From Plotosus lineatus (lineage: Eukaryota; Chordata; Actinopteri; Siluriformes; Plotosidae), in contig CM045738.1 of NCBI GenBank assembly GCA_024760905.1, positions 46,835,797 through 46,899,796 on the forward strand: a DNA stretch of 64,000 nucleotides. Direction: 5' to 3'. Every line of letters starts with the position of its first letter. Within the stretch, counting starts at the first letter, position 1. Made by a program: the position numbers and the translations under genes. Below, piece by piece: positions 1 to 9,699 of this stretch. Under the pieces are notes generated by a model. The model did no database searches, was not told the DNA's origin, and worked only from the letters and a program-made list of their open reading frames with translations.

Positions 1-1464
1 GTAGCAAAGATTAGTAAGGGTGAAGTGAGGAGGGAATTGAAGAGAATGAAGAGTGGAAAGGCAGTTGGCCCTGATGACATACCAGTTGAGGTATGGAAGT
101 GTCTAGGGGAGGTAGCAGTAGATTTTCTGACAAGAATATTCATCAAGGTCTTAGAAAGTGAGCAGATGCCAGAGGAATGGAGGAGAAGTGTGCTTGTGCC
201 CATTTTTAAGAACAAGGGAGATGTACAGAGTTGTGGCAACTACAGAGGGATAAAGTTGATGAGCCATACAATGAAGCTATGGGAAAGAATAGTGGAAGCA
301 AGACTAAGGGCAGAGGTCAGCATTTGTGAACAACAGTTTGGTTTCATGCCAAGAAAGAGCACCACAGATGCAGTGTTTGCTTTGAGGATGTTAATAGAGA
401 AGTACAGAGACGGTCAGAAGGAGCTGCATTGTGCCTTTGTGGATCTGGAGAAAGCATATGACAGGGTGCCGAGAGAAGAACTGTGGTATTGTATGAGGAA
501 GTCTGGAGTGACAGAGAAGTATGTTAGAGTGGTGCAGGACATGTATGAGAGATGTAAGACAGTGGTGAGGTGTGCTGTTGGTGTGACAGAAGAGTTCAAG
601 GTGGAGGTGGGACTGCATCAAGGGTCAGCTCTCAGCCCCTTCTTGTTTGCTATGGTGATGGACAGGCTAACAGACGAGGTTAGACAAGAATCTCCATGGA
701 CTATGATGTTTGCAGATGACATCGTGATCTGTAGTGAGAGCAGAGACCAAGTGGAGGAAAATCTAGAGAGGTGGAGGTATGCCCTGGAAAGGAGGGGATT
801 GAAGGTTAGTCTTAGTAAAACAGAATACATGTGTGTGAACGACAAGGACCCAAGAGGAACTTTGAGGTTACAGGGGGCAGAGATAAAGAAGGTGGAGGAT
901 TTTAAGTACTTAGGCTCAACAATCCAGAGTAATGGAGAGTGTGGAAAAGAGGTGAAGAAGCACGTGCAAGCAGGTTGGAATGGATGGAGAAAAGTGTCTG
1001 GTGTGATGTGTGATAGGAAAGTATCGGCAAGAATGAAGGGAAAACTGTACAAGACGGTGATGAGGCCAGCAATGTTGTATGGTTTAGAGACAGTGGCCCT
1101 GGGGAAAAGACAGGAGTCAGAGTTGAAGGTAGCAGAGATGAAAATGTTGAGGTTCTCTTTGGGAGTAATGAGGATGGATAGGATCAGAAATGAGTACATC
1201 AGAGGGACAGCACATGTTAGATGTTTTGGAGACAAAGTCAGAGAGGCTAGATTGAGATGGTTTGGACATGTACAGAGGAGGGATAGTGAGTATATTGGTA
1301 GTAGGATGCTGAGGTTGGAACTACCAGGCAGAAGGCCCAGAGGAAGACCAAAGAGAAGATTTATGGATGTGGTGAAGGCGGACATGAAGGTCGTCGGAGT
1401 AAGAGTAGAAGATGCAGAGGATAGGGAGAGATGGAGGCAGATCCTTTGCTGTGGTGACCCCTGA
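1..1464 (+). CDS. RTE-type LINE reverse transcriptase, C-terminal part (partial at left edge)
   Basis: This is the reverse transcriptase part of a non-LTR retrotransposon ORF of the RTE group; such proteins copy LINE RNA into DNA at a nicked target. The frame is open from base 1, so the protein starts outside the window. Visible RT motifs are VDLEKAYDRVP (about residues 140-150 counted from base 25), LHQGSALSP and the catalytic MFADDIVIC near base 707. The C-terminal part ends with a basic GRRPRGRPKRR block and an RCGDP-like end, as in the other copies here. There is no RNase H domain, as expected for RTE. No stop or frameshift is seen over about 488 codons, unlike every other copy in the window. 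RTE membership rests on my recognition of the protein; the subfamily (Rex3, Expander or another) is not decided. Confidence 0.9.
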   Translation, partial: VAKISKGEVRRELKRMKSGKAVGPDDIPVEVWKCLGEVAVDFLTRIFIKVLESEQMPEEWRRSVLVPIFKNKGDVQSCGNYRGIKLMSHTMKLWERIVEARLRAEVSICEQQFGFMPRKSTTDAVFALRMLIEKYRDGQKELHCAFVDLEKAYDRVPREELWYCMRKSGVTEKYVRVVQDMYERCKTVVRCAVGVTEEFKVEVGLHQGSALSPFLFAMVMDRLTDEVRQESPWTMMFADDIVICSESRDQVEENLERWRYALERRGLKVSLSKTEYMCVNDKDPRGTLRLQGAEIKKVEDFKYLGSTIQSNGECGKEVKKHVQAGWNGWRKVSGVMCDRKVSARMKGKLYKTVMRPAMLYGLETVALGKRQESELKVAEMKMLRFSLGVMRMDRIRNEYIRGTAHVRCFGDKVREARLRWFGHVQRRDSEYIGSRMLRLELPGRRPRGRPKRRFMDVVKADMKVVGVRVEDAEDRERWRQILCCGDP

Positions 1465-1496
1465 AGGGAACAGCCGAAAGGAAAAGAAGAAGAAGA
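1..1496 (+). mobile_element. RTE LINE copy 1, 3' part with AAG-rich tail
   Basis: The element continues left of the window. Its 3' end after the stop codon is very short: a conserved stretch reading about GAAGGGAACAGCCGAAAGG and then an AAGAAGAAG tail, the same terminus as in the copies ending at 30479 and 54080. A lack of long 3' UTR and a short simple-repeat tail are typical of RTE. A CA microsatellite follows at 1504-1519. Confidence 0.85.
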
Positions 1497-1499
1497 GAC

Positions 1500-2670
1500 T
1501 GTATACACACACACACACATTGTATAAATATAATTAAAAATATTATGAATATAATATATAAATATATTACTATGGAAAAGTCAATCACTTCAAATTTCAA
1601 TACGTTTCAAATTCAACCCCATGACCCTGAAGCCCGGGTTTGGCCTCAGTAAAAATCTCATTGTGCTGCGTGTGCTCGTAGCGCTCATGTTTTACCTGCC
1701 AAAGGTTAAAGCTACACCTTTCTGAAAGCTGTTAAAGCATCATCTGGATGAATAAAGCCGAGGTCTGGGAGCGCATGACGGGTTGATGGCCGCCTCGTTC
1801 GTTCAAAAACACATCATGACACCCGCAGGACACCTTTTTTTGTTTGAGATTAAAACAAACAGAACTGCCAAAAAAAACAAAAACCCTGCATGGGCATAAA
1901 CACACCGTGGTGCTGCGTGAAGTGGAAAAAATGAACATTTAATGGTTTCATAAAAAAAAAAAAAAAAAAAAAATGACATGCAATTCGTCTCGTTTATCTC
2001 TGAAATCATTTTCCTTTCATACGCTGCTTTTGTTCCTGTCGTTTCACCTGGAGTGCCGGAACATTCCTTTTTTTTTTTTTTCCTGAGCAAATGCACAGGT
2101 ATGAGGATTGTGATTTGAATAAAACAGGTTTTTTATTTTTCATGAGGCCGCTGAGAGGAAATGATGGCGCTGCTGGTTCTTTTTTTTTAAGCCATTCTCT
2201 TTATCGCAGCAGGATTTTGTTTGAGCATACTTTACGCTTTGCCCCCCCCTCCCCCCCGCTCCTCCTCCTCTTTTGTAGTCAAAACATAGTTCATTATGCT
2301 CCATCATTACATAATTCTCTCGTCTCCCAGCACAGCAGGCCGCACGTATCTGGGACGATGTGCTTATGTTTACAAATGTTTCACTTAGCACCGTCGCGTC
2401 GCACTTTTTAACAAGCACTACATCTCCTTCACTTTACACACACTGTAGTGATACAAGCGGAGAACAATAAAAGAGCAAATGAACACCTATGAATCACTTC
2501 TGTTTACCTGTATCAAGGTTCTGATGGTTTTCCTCTTTCCTTTCTTTTTTACTTCTTCGACAAAAATGTATGGAGCGAGTGATCAAAATCAGTCAACACT
2601 AAGTCACTCATTTGCACTTGTTTCTCAAAAGCGCTTAGTCCTGCTTCCTCTAAATACAAGAATCCAGTCA
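1500..2670. other. No gene seen; homopolymer-rich sequence
   Basis: The stretch has several homopolymer runs (A run near 1950-1972, T runs near 2068-2081 and 2180, C runs near 2241-2258). Short open frames on both strands look random in composition and match nothing I know. Nothing here supports a host gene. Confidence 0.6.
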
Positions 2671-2674
2671 TGAG

Positions 2675-2795
2675 GAGCCGACATTGGGCGAAGCTGGAGT
2701 ACACCCTTAACAGCTAGCTGGTCCACTGCAGGGCAAGGTACACTCATCTTCTTTTCCTTTCTGCTGGTTCCTTCAGGGGTCGCCACAGTGAATCA
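2675..2795 (-). mobile_element. SINE A2 tail fragment and RTE 3'-end fragment
   Basis: Bases 2675-2740, read on the minus strand, resemble the part of SINE A2 that reads ...GAGCTGTCCAGGGTG... in better copies. Bases 2747-2795 on the minus strand match the last 50 bases of the RTE LINE (CACTGTGGCGACCCCTGAAG and the AAAGGAAAAGAAG end). A (CACT)n tract follows to about 2818. Both are short relics. Confidence 0.55.
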
Positions 2796-2819
2796 CTCAC
2801 TCACTCACTCACTCACTCT

Positions 2820-3380
2820 CCTGCTGTCGTGGACACTCCACATAGTGCTATAATGTGTTGATTGGTTGTTGTATGCGTCTAGTGTGAGTGCATGTAGTTA
2901 TTAGCTGCTTACACAGTTTGTGCTTTCAGCCTCACCGCTGGCTAGCACAGCCAAAAGCAGTGCGAAAAGCTGAGCCGAGTGCGGAAGCCTCACTCTGCCA
3001 GTACATAGCCTCTTCAACAGCAAGCCTTATGCAGTGCCTCCTCATGACAACACATGAACTGCAAAGGACTCGGAGGAGATCTGGCCCCCAGACATGTGGC
3101 ATGCAGGCCCTCTGGCATGAGGACACGCCCTGATGCCCATGAACCAGGTCACCAACTATGGGTAAATAGTTCCGCTGCCTTTTGGATTCCTCTTTTGGGG
3201 AAGGTGAAGGGAGTAAACCCTGACAGAAAATCATCCCGGATGAAGGTCACTCACTGATACCACAACGGACCCTCTCTTGTCAATGACCATGGGAAGGAAC
3301 AACCCAGACAGAAAACCCTATGCGGAGGGTCAGCTACCCGCCCAGAGTAAAATATAGCTACGGAATCTATCTATCTAAAT
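2820..3380. other. Unassigned sequence, no supported gene
   Basis: Open frames of 81 aa (2888-3133, plus) and 100 aa (2932-3234, minus) overlap on opposite strands and show no motif I recognise. The block 2935-3345 has the even base composition of an old repeat or LINE 5' region, but no other copy exists in this window to prove it. It ends in ATCT repeats at 3366-3377, where the next element begins. Confidence 0.4.
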
Positions 3381-4714
3381 CACAGCGAATCATCTGCCTC
3401 CATCTCACCCTTTCATCTGCAGCTTGTTCTCTTACACCAACTACCTTCATGTCTTCCTTCACCACACTCCTTCACTGTCTTTCCCATCTCTATTTCTCTG
3501 CTGTGCCAACCTGTATAAATCATTTTCTCCCTCTTTACTGTCCAACCTATCATACAAGTCATCATACGCCCTCTGTTTGGCCTTAGCCACTGCTACTTTC
3601 GCCTTACTCTGTGTCTCCCTGAACTCCTGTTTACTCTCTTCGGTCCTCTCAATGTCCCACTTCTTCTTAGCTAACTTCTTCCTTTGTACACATTCCTGCA
3701 CTTCCTCATTCCACCACCAAGCCTCCTTATGTACTCTCCTTCCAGATGACACACCAAGTATTCTCATACCTGTCTCCCTTATCACATTAGCTGTAGTTGT
3801 CCAGTCATCTGGAAGCACTTCCTGACCATCCAAAGCCTGTTTCAACTCCTCCTTGAAGACAACACAACACTCTTCCTTTATCAGCTTCCACCACTTTGTC
3901 TTCTGTTCTGCCTTTGCCTTCTTCACCTTCCTCACCATCAGCGTCATCCTGCACACCATCATCCTATGCTGTTTGGCAACACTCTCACCCACTACTACTT
4001 TGCAGTCACTGACTTTCTTCAAATTACATCGCCTACACAAGATGTAGTCTACCTGTGTGCTCCTACCTCCACTTTTATAAGTCACCCTATGCTCCTGTTT
4101 CTTCTGGAAGAAAGTATTCTCCATATCCATTTCCATCCTTTTTGCAAAATCTATCAACATCTGTCCTTCTGTGTTCCTGTCCTGGACACCAAACCTGCCC
4201 ATCACTTCCTCGTCCCCTCTATTGCCTGCACCAACATGTCCATTGAAGTCTGCACCAATGAACATTCTTTCACGTCTGGGGGTACTCTGCATCACTTCAT
4301 CTAACTCACTCCAGAATCTCTCCTTCTCTTCTAGCTCACATCCTACCTCTGGTGCATAAGCACTAGTATTCAACATAGTTCATAGTTCCAACATTCAAAG
4401 TCCCTACTCTCAGTCTTAGACTCATGCCTTTCCTCCTCTCTTAGCCTATGGGCACGCCTCCCGCCTCTCCTTCTTCGACCAACAGTAGTCCAATTTCCAC
4501 CAGCACCCTGTTGGTTAACAGTACTTATGGTGGTCGTTGTTAACCCAGGCCTTGACCAATCTGGTAAGTTATTCTTATTTTTTGATTCTCATTTTTATAT
4601 GTGGCATTGGTTTTACGTCGGATGCCCTTCCTGACACAACCTTTTACATTTATCCGGGCTTATGACTGGCATGAGGAAGAGACACTGCATTGTACCTCCT
4701 CACGGCTGCATTGC
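3381..4714 (-). mobile_element. RTE LINE copy 2, both ends kept, reverse transcriptase region deleted
   Basis: On the minus strand the element begins at about 4714 with the same 5' end (CAGCCGTGAGG-like) as the copies starting at 22664 and 27771. It runs through the endonuclease region, then jumps near 3468 straight to the last 85 bases of the ORF (VVKEDMKVVGV-like) and stops at 3381, a few dozen bases before the normal terminus. The whole RT domain, well over 1 kb, is missing. It appears to have entered a SINE C copy whose head lies at 4745-4905. Confidence 0.8.
3459..4376 (-). pseudogene. RTE endonuclease (EEP/APE-like) region, deleted copy
   Basis: A 305-codon open frame encodes the second half of an apurinic-type endonuclease domain and the linker to the RT. 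Visible motifs: GADFNGHVGAGNRGDEEVMG (about residues 42-61; the D-x-N metal/phosphate site of the exonuclease-endonuclease-phosphatase fold), TQVDYILC (about 108-115) and the KQHRMMVCRM block holding the active-site His. The frame ends abnormally after QQRNRDGKD, where it runs over the deletion junction. The N-terminal part with VQETRW is missing or out of frame upstream. The enzyme would nick target DNA in an intact element; this copy cannot. Confidence 0.75.
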
Positions 4715-4744
4715 AGGGCAAGGTACACTATGATTCACATACAC

Positions 4745-4905
4745 ACACAACTAGGGGTGATTTGGAACAGGCAGGAAGTCTAATGTGCTTGTCTTTGGAC
4801 TCTGGGAGGAAACTGGAGTCCCCAGAGGAAAACATGTAAACTCCGCACAGAAACACCTGAGCCTGGGACTTGAAAGTACCGTCCCGCTGTGAGACGGACA
4901 TGCTA
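4745..4905 (-). mobile_element. SINE C fragment (tRNA-type head, minus strand)
   Basis: The stretch holds the reverse of a common fish SINE head: GGGACTTGAAAGTACCGTCC resembles the reversed B box of a tRNA promoter, preceded by the conserved GGGAGGAAACTGGAGT block seen also at 37420-37435. Its 3' part is missing because RTE copy 2 adjoins it. Confidence 0.6.
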
Positions 4906-5277
4906 AGCCTGTTGTATGTATGTACGCAGGTACATTTTGTTAATATGTGTCATTTTCCTCACGGTACAAAGGTACGGTCCTCACGGTAGCTTGCTCGTAA
5001 ACAGCAGTGAGCCCTCTGAGATTAACATGCTATATGGCTAGCGTTCATTTAGGCACTAAAGCAACAAAAATATGGAATTAAAGTATTTGATGTTCTACAA
5101 AATTAATATATATAAAGCCCCCATTACTTGACGGGGTTACATTCCTCCCCCACCCGTGGATCCCAGAAATCCACGAATTACTGATGTGTTGTAAAAGCCT
5201 ATGTATGATATTACCTGTGCAAAAATATGCTTTTTAAACACATTCTATAGCCAGTCTTACTGATTATACAGTAATCT

Positions 5278-5622
5278 TCTTTTCCTTTCAACTTTTTCCC
5301 TTTCCCAGGGGTCGCCATAATGAATCATCTGATTCGCACGTTTGATTTGGCATAAGTTTTACCTCGAATGCTCTTCCTGACACAACCCTTTAGCAAGGGG
5401 CAGAAACATGCTGACGGCTATACAGCTCCTCTTTACGAAAGTCAGCAATGGTTCTTTTACATGAACCTCTCACCATAGACAGTGAGAGACATGGCCGGTC
5501 TTTGATAACCCAGTTAGCTACACTGGGGGATGGGGGGCAGTGACAACCTTGTGGAAAGTGGGACTCAAACCCCCAACCTTAGGATCAGTGATCCAGCACC
5601 CTTTACCACCAGGACATCAGTA
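5278..5622 (-). mobile_element. SINE A1 (tRNA head, RTE-type tail), near full length
   Basis: Read on the minus strand it has the complete plan: tRNA-like head with a B-box-like GGTTTGAGTCCCAC equivalent, the shared middle (CCATTGCTGACTTTCGTAAAG), the GACAGGAAGGGCATC-like part related to the RTE 5' end, and the RTE-like 3' end GCTGTGGCGAC...AAAGGAAAAGAAG. It lies 60 bp from a second copy in the opposite orientation. Confidence 0.85.
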
Positions 5623-5681
5623 AAATGTAGTCATGATTTAGTAAAACCTTTTTAATTTTGTACTTTGATAATATTTATTAA

Positions 5682-6021
5682 GCCCATGGGTGGTCTAGTG
5701 GATAGGGCGCAGGATCGCTGATCGTAAGGTTGGGGATTCGAGTCCCCACAAGGTTGTCACTGTCCCCCCAGTGCAGCTAACTGGGTTATCATAGGCGGGC
5801 CATGTCCCTCACTGTCTATGGTGAGAGGCATGTAAGAACCATTGCTGACTTTTGTAAAGAGTAGCTGCAAAGCCGTCAGCGTGTTTCTGTCCCTTGCTAA
5901 CAGGGTTGGGACAGGAAGGGCATCCGATGTAAAAACCAATGCCAAACCAAATGTGCGAATCAGATGACTCGCTGTGGCGACTCCCAACAAAGGGAAAAAG
6001 CCGAAAGGAAGAAAGAAAGAA
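5682..6021 (+). mobile_element. SINE A1, full length with 12-bp target duplication
   Basis: The head carries an A-box-like GGTGGTCTAGTGG and a B-box-like GGATTCGAGTCCC, so RNA polymerase III could transcribe it. The body and tail are as in the copy at 26390. The target duplication AATATTTATTAA is present at 5670-5681 and 6022-6033. The tail is (GAAA)n-like. Confidence 0.9.
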
Positions 6022-6609
6022 AATATTTATTAATAAATAAAGCACTTATGATCCTTACCAGAAGCTAGAGAAAATGCAGAGTGTTTGAGTGACATCACAG
6101 GGCTTAAATAATCATTAATAACACACTAAATAACTTAAATTCGCAATTCAAGCAATCATGTTGATGACATGTGAGCGAAGGAGAAAAAAGAGGTGTAAAA
6201 GTCATCTGCAACCAATCAGCAGGAGGGAGAAACAAAAAACTCTCAGCCATTGGCTAAATTTGAATCACATGCCAGTAATGTCATGATGATGCATATGTAT
6301 AATTTACCGGGGCTATCACTAATTCAGTGCTTCATATATAGTCGGGTGTGCTCCCTTGGGTATGACAAGGGGAGCACGTATGCTCCAAGAAGCGCCCCCC
6401 CCAGTTTTTTTTTTTTTTATCTTATGTCTAATAACCGCCCATGTGTACTGGGAGCAAAATGGTAGATCAAACTTAGCAATTTTATTGAATCATTCTCTGT
6501 AACGGTAAAATGAGGCATTCACTGCCTGTAAAAGTGAGTTTACACGGTATTTCAAGACCCCCTGCCACTGGGGAATGTCTACAATGTTCATCAGTAAAAA
6601 CACACATGC

Positions 6610-6921
6610 TTGCTCTGCCGTGCTTTAAAAAAAGAGGAAAATATTTCTCTTGGTAAATGTTCAACAACCGATGAACCATTAGAAACTGCTACAGCAAAAC
6701 TATGGGATGCGCTGAATGAATGGAGCGATGAGCCAGATATGGACCTATCAGAAAGTGATGACGAGGATTTTTCATCTGATTCTCCTGCTCACAAACGTCA
6801 TCAATTTAAAGACGTTTTTGGCCATGTACTTTTGTTTATGTTCATGTTGATTGGTTCAACATGCCATGTGCTAAAGTTGACATTCTTGATTGGCTCATTT
6901 TACTTTTGGGAAAATATTTAA
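6610..6921 (+). pseudogene. Acidic Ser/Asp-rich open frame inside repeat X
   Basis: A 103-codon frame with an acidic middle (DMDLSESDDEDFSSDSP, about residues 44-60) followed by a basic patch and a hydrophobic tail. I do not recognise it. In repeat X copy 2 an acidic frame (DDDDDNSDEDFYEAG) lies in the corresponding place on the minus strand (34940-35125). Both could be remains of one transposase or captured exon; composition alone cannot decide. Confidence 0.3.
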
Positions 6922-7025
6922 AAGGAATGTTTAAAGGAACATCACCGGGAGGGAAAAGTAAGGGATTTTATTATGCTGTTTTCTGTTTATTTTCAGCTTT
7001 CATGTAAGTAATTTGGTTGATACCA

Positions 7026-7363
7026 GTTCATCAGTTCAGTCAGTTCATTTTCTGTAACCGCTTCATCCTAATTAGGGTCACGGGGAGGCTGGTGCCCATC
7101 CCAGCCAACTCAGGGCGAGGGCAGAGTACACCCTGGACAGCTCGCCAGGCCATCGCAGGGCGGAAACACGCTGATGGCTTTGTCGAAAGTCAGCAATGGT
7201 TCTTTTACATGCCTCACACCATAGACAGTGAGAGACATGGCCGGGCTTTGATAACACAGTTAGCTGGACTGGGGGGGACAGTGACAACCTTGTGGAGAGT
7301 GGGACTCGAACCCCCAACCTTTGGATCAGCGATCCGGCACCTTATACCACTAGACCACCACTT
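7026..7363 (-). mobile_element. SINE A2 (tRNA head, L2-like tail), full length with 14-bp target duplication
   Basis: The head (minus strand) has GGTCTAGTGGTATAAGG and GGGTTCGAGTCCCAC. The tail is not the RTE type but GGATGGGCACCAGCCTCC...CCTAATTAGGATGAAGCGG and ends near AAATGAACTGA. The duplication TTTGGTTGATACCA occurs at 7012-7025 and 7364-7377. Confidence 0.9.
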
Positions 7364-7659
7364 TTTGGTTGATACCAAAAAATGAATAATACAAATACTA
7401 GTAAAACTCTTTTATTGTTCTGATATTATTCATGTTTTCCACCTCAATGATAATAAGCACTTACCGTTCCACTCTGCTGGTAACATTTCAATAAGTGCCC
7501 ACCTACTTATCACGTTGAATACGGTCAGTGTTTTTTTTTTTATTATTATTTAATGCTTTTTAATGATTTAATGATTTAATTTAAACTTTTTAATTTAATG
7601 ATTTTTAATGTTAATAAATATACAATGTTATGCAGAGGTCTATTAATAACAATTTTATA

Positions 7660-7766
7660 GACAAATAGTCTATTTATAGTCACATGTGGGGTGCTGGGTG
7701 GTGTAAAATGTTGACTTTCTTCCTAGAGGGGGAGTCACACAAAATAATTGAGAAGCACTGCAGTAA
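7660..7766. mobile_element. hAT-like MITE end fragment
   Basis: The sequence TTGAGAAGCACTG at the right end and the preceding TATTTATAGTCACATGTGGGG block match the right half of the small element at 23360-23661. Its left end is not seen. Confidence 0.55.
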
Positions 7767-7869
7767 TTTAAAAACATTATGAAAAAAGCCTTTGAGAGAA
7801 AAATCCGCGAGTATGCGGGGCCGCAAATGGTGAAACGTGAATGGGTGGGGGCTTACTGTATTAGGTTTT

Positions 7870-8615
7870 TGCACTACTCAGTAAAACGGAAGTCACTTTC
7901 AATCAAACTTCCATTTTGTTTACTTCCTGTTTTCTTCTTCAAAAAACCCTTCAATCACACCACCTTTGAATTTTTAATTACTCACCCTTTTAATTATTAT
8001 AATCTCTGACATTAAATGACGACTTCACACAACGCTAATGTGGCTATATCAGTTGGTACATCCTATTGTAGCACTAACAAGCTCCATCATTAGCTTTTTA
8101 GGTTCTGGCTTATTTACACAAAGCATTTTTGCATCTGCATCTGAGCAAAAAAAATGAAAAGTAGATTTACCTTTATGTGTTTTTCTGTAAGATTCCGATG
8201 CTTTGGATGAAGCGCTTTGAAAACGAAACTGAAAAACAAACCAGCAAGGTTTTTCATTCTAGTTAGCATTGTGCTAATGAGATTGTGTGAAAAGCGCTAA
8301 CTTTTGTCATTGTTGCTGTTGAGTTTACCGCATGTGGGAAAAAAAAAAAAGTTTTACTATAATTACTGACTAATTTAAAAAAAATGTCAGTGCTGTTAAT
8401 TTAATCATAGTGAGAGACAAATTAGCATCAGGCTACCGTGCTAATTCTCAGGTTTCATAGCTTCTCATGATAGTCATGATTAACAACTTTTAATTATTTG
8501 CTATTCAGTTGCGTTAATAAAGATCAAGGAAAAATCAATGTTGGTATTAATTGTGAGTAAACGTTATTAGGTTTCGCTGAGTGTAATGCTAATAATTATC
8601 TTTTACCCTTCTCTG

Positions 8616-8617
<2 letters not shown>
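7870..8617. other. AT-rich sequence, nothing recognised
   Basis: I see short poly-A and TTTTAAAT tracts but no open frame, repeat copy or promoter I can support. Confidence 0.6.
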
Positions 8618-8618
<1 letters not shown>

Positions 8619-8667
<49 letters not shown>

Positions 8668-8695
8668 GGGGGGGTTATAATAAATAAATAAATAA

Positions 8696-8753
<58 letters not shown>
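8619..8753. repeat. Paired GT and CA microsatellites flanking a G run
   Basis: A (GT)n tract at 8619-8664 is followed by a run of about ten G, an (AATA)n stretch and then a (CA)n tract at 8703-8753. GT and CA tracts on the same strand are complementary and could fold back. A short GATA tract at 8755-8763 adjoins the ERV. Confidence 0.95.
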
Positions 8754-8756
<3 letters not shown>

Positions 8757-8763
8757 TAGATAG

Positions 8764-9302
8764 TGTAAAAGTGTATCACAATATCATGTTCTCTGGGGCA
8801 CGCTGTTTTGTATGGCTGTATAATGGTGCTTTATTTCTTTGTGTTTTGCTATACTTAAAGGCTTGTGGAGAATAATCAAATGGAATGCTTAAAGGGGGCC
8901 ATTCATGTCTGTTGTAAAAGTGCATGATGGGTACCTGTGCCACACCGAGACCTTCACTGTCAGGGTAATCTTCAACAGACCAAATAGTTTCGAGTTGTAA
9001 ATAACTCTGAGGTTAGGAGGTGAAGGTTTATGGGGGTAGGGATGGGCCTGGGGTCACCCCAGATTTATTGCATCTTGTTGAGATAATAACGCATCAAAGA
9101 CCCAATCATAAATTCCAGAAGGAGGAACCTGGTCTGCAGCCCTTAGAAGCAACCCCCATGAGAGACCTCAGACCTTAACGAGCGTGTCTTTTATGCATAT
9201 TTGTTGGGTCTCCGTCCTCTGCAGGCAGCGCAATAAAGCTTCTCATATTCAACTCAAAACCAGTCTCCAGTCGTCTTCTTCCACATTCAACGGATCCTAA
9301 CA
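8764..9302 (+). repeat. ERV 5' LTR (539 bp)
   Basis: It begins TGTAAAAGTG and ends GGATCCTAACA, matching 19355-19891. A polyadenylation signal AATAAA lies at 9232-9237. I see no unambiguous TATA box; CCTTAGAAG near 9143 (CCTTAAAAG in the 3' LTR) is a possible weak one. Confidence 0.95.
9232..9237 (+). promoter_or_regulatory. LTR polyadenylation signal AATAAA
   Basis: Canonical hexamer about 65 bp before the LTR end; the same hexamer is at 19821-19826 in the 3' LTR, where it would end the viral transcript. Confidence 0.75.
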
Positions 9303-9306
9303 GTTT

Positions 9307-9324
9307 TGGGGGCTCGTCCGGGAT
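9307..9324 (+). promoter_or_regulatory. Primer binding site, proline tRNA type
   Basis: The 18 bases TGGGGGCTCGTCCGGGAT, four bases after the 5' LTR, equal the proline-tRNA primer site known from murine leukaemia virus. Reverse transcription would start here. Confidence 0.95.
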
Positions 9325-9579
9325 GTGGTAGAGGAACGTGAGTTGAGGAAATTCGACCCAAACTTTTCCTCGTGAACCAAGGAGAAGGACACAGGCCGGC
9401 AATCACTAAAGGTAAGCAGAACCTGTTTAAATCGAACTCTGCATATTGACTAAACTAAAAACTGTGTCCTCTCCGGAAGTTTGAAGGAAAAGGATTAAAA
9501 GAGTTGTATGAGAACCTAATTTTAAGATTTAAAAAAAAAAAAAAAAAAAAGAGATAAGAGAAAATAGACGCGCCTTGGT

Positions 9580-9668
9580 GGTGGCGTACCCTCCCGGTCT
9601 CTGACGAGGGGCCGTGGTAAAGGCTGGGTTGGAGTCCCGGGGGATTGAAGGCTCCCCAAAGTACCACG
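9580..9668 (+). other. Structured ERV leader segment with nested hairpins
   Basis: CGTGGTA at 9613-9619 pairs perfectly with TACCACG at 9662-9668, enclosing a GGGGA/TCCCC stem. Upstream, CCCTC and GAGGG around 9589-9610 can form a further hairpin. The segment lies directly before the five-hairpin array and may belong to the same RNA fold. Confidence 0.55.
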
Positions 9669-9699
9669 TCAGTGCTATATAAAACTGTACGTCGTAGTC

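Larger units (their letters stand above)
5113..7862. mobile_element. Repeat X copy 1, decayed DNA-transposon-like element hosting SINEs
   Basis: The left end reads AAGCCCCCATTACTTGACGG and the right end, reversed, reads AAGCCCCCACCCATTCACG, giving a short inverted-end match preceded on the right by ACAGT. A block at 6040-6290 is about 80% identical to the reverse of 35330-35555, which fixes the second copy. The ends resemble Tigger-type elements with sequences such as CCGCGGATT, but that is a weak match. Three SINEs (5278, 5682, 7026) and a hAT-like fragment (7660-7766) were inserted later. Boundaries are estimates. Confidence 0.4.

Noticed and set aside
618..1520. Long minus-strand open frame (300 codons)
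   Set aside because: It lies opposite the RTE reverse transcriptase and repeats in the same position in other RTE copies; it is a shadow of the sense gene's codon bias.
5684..5760. Functional tRNA gene
   Set aside because: A and B boxes are tRNA-like, but the sequence cannot form a normal cloverleaf and recurs as a SINE head many times.
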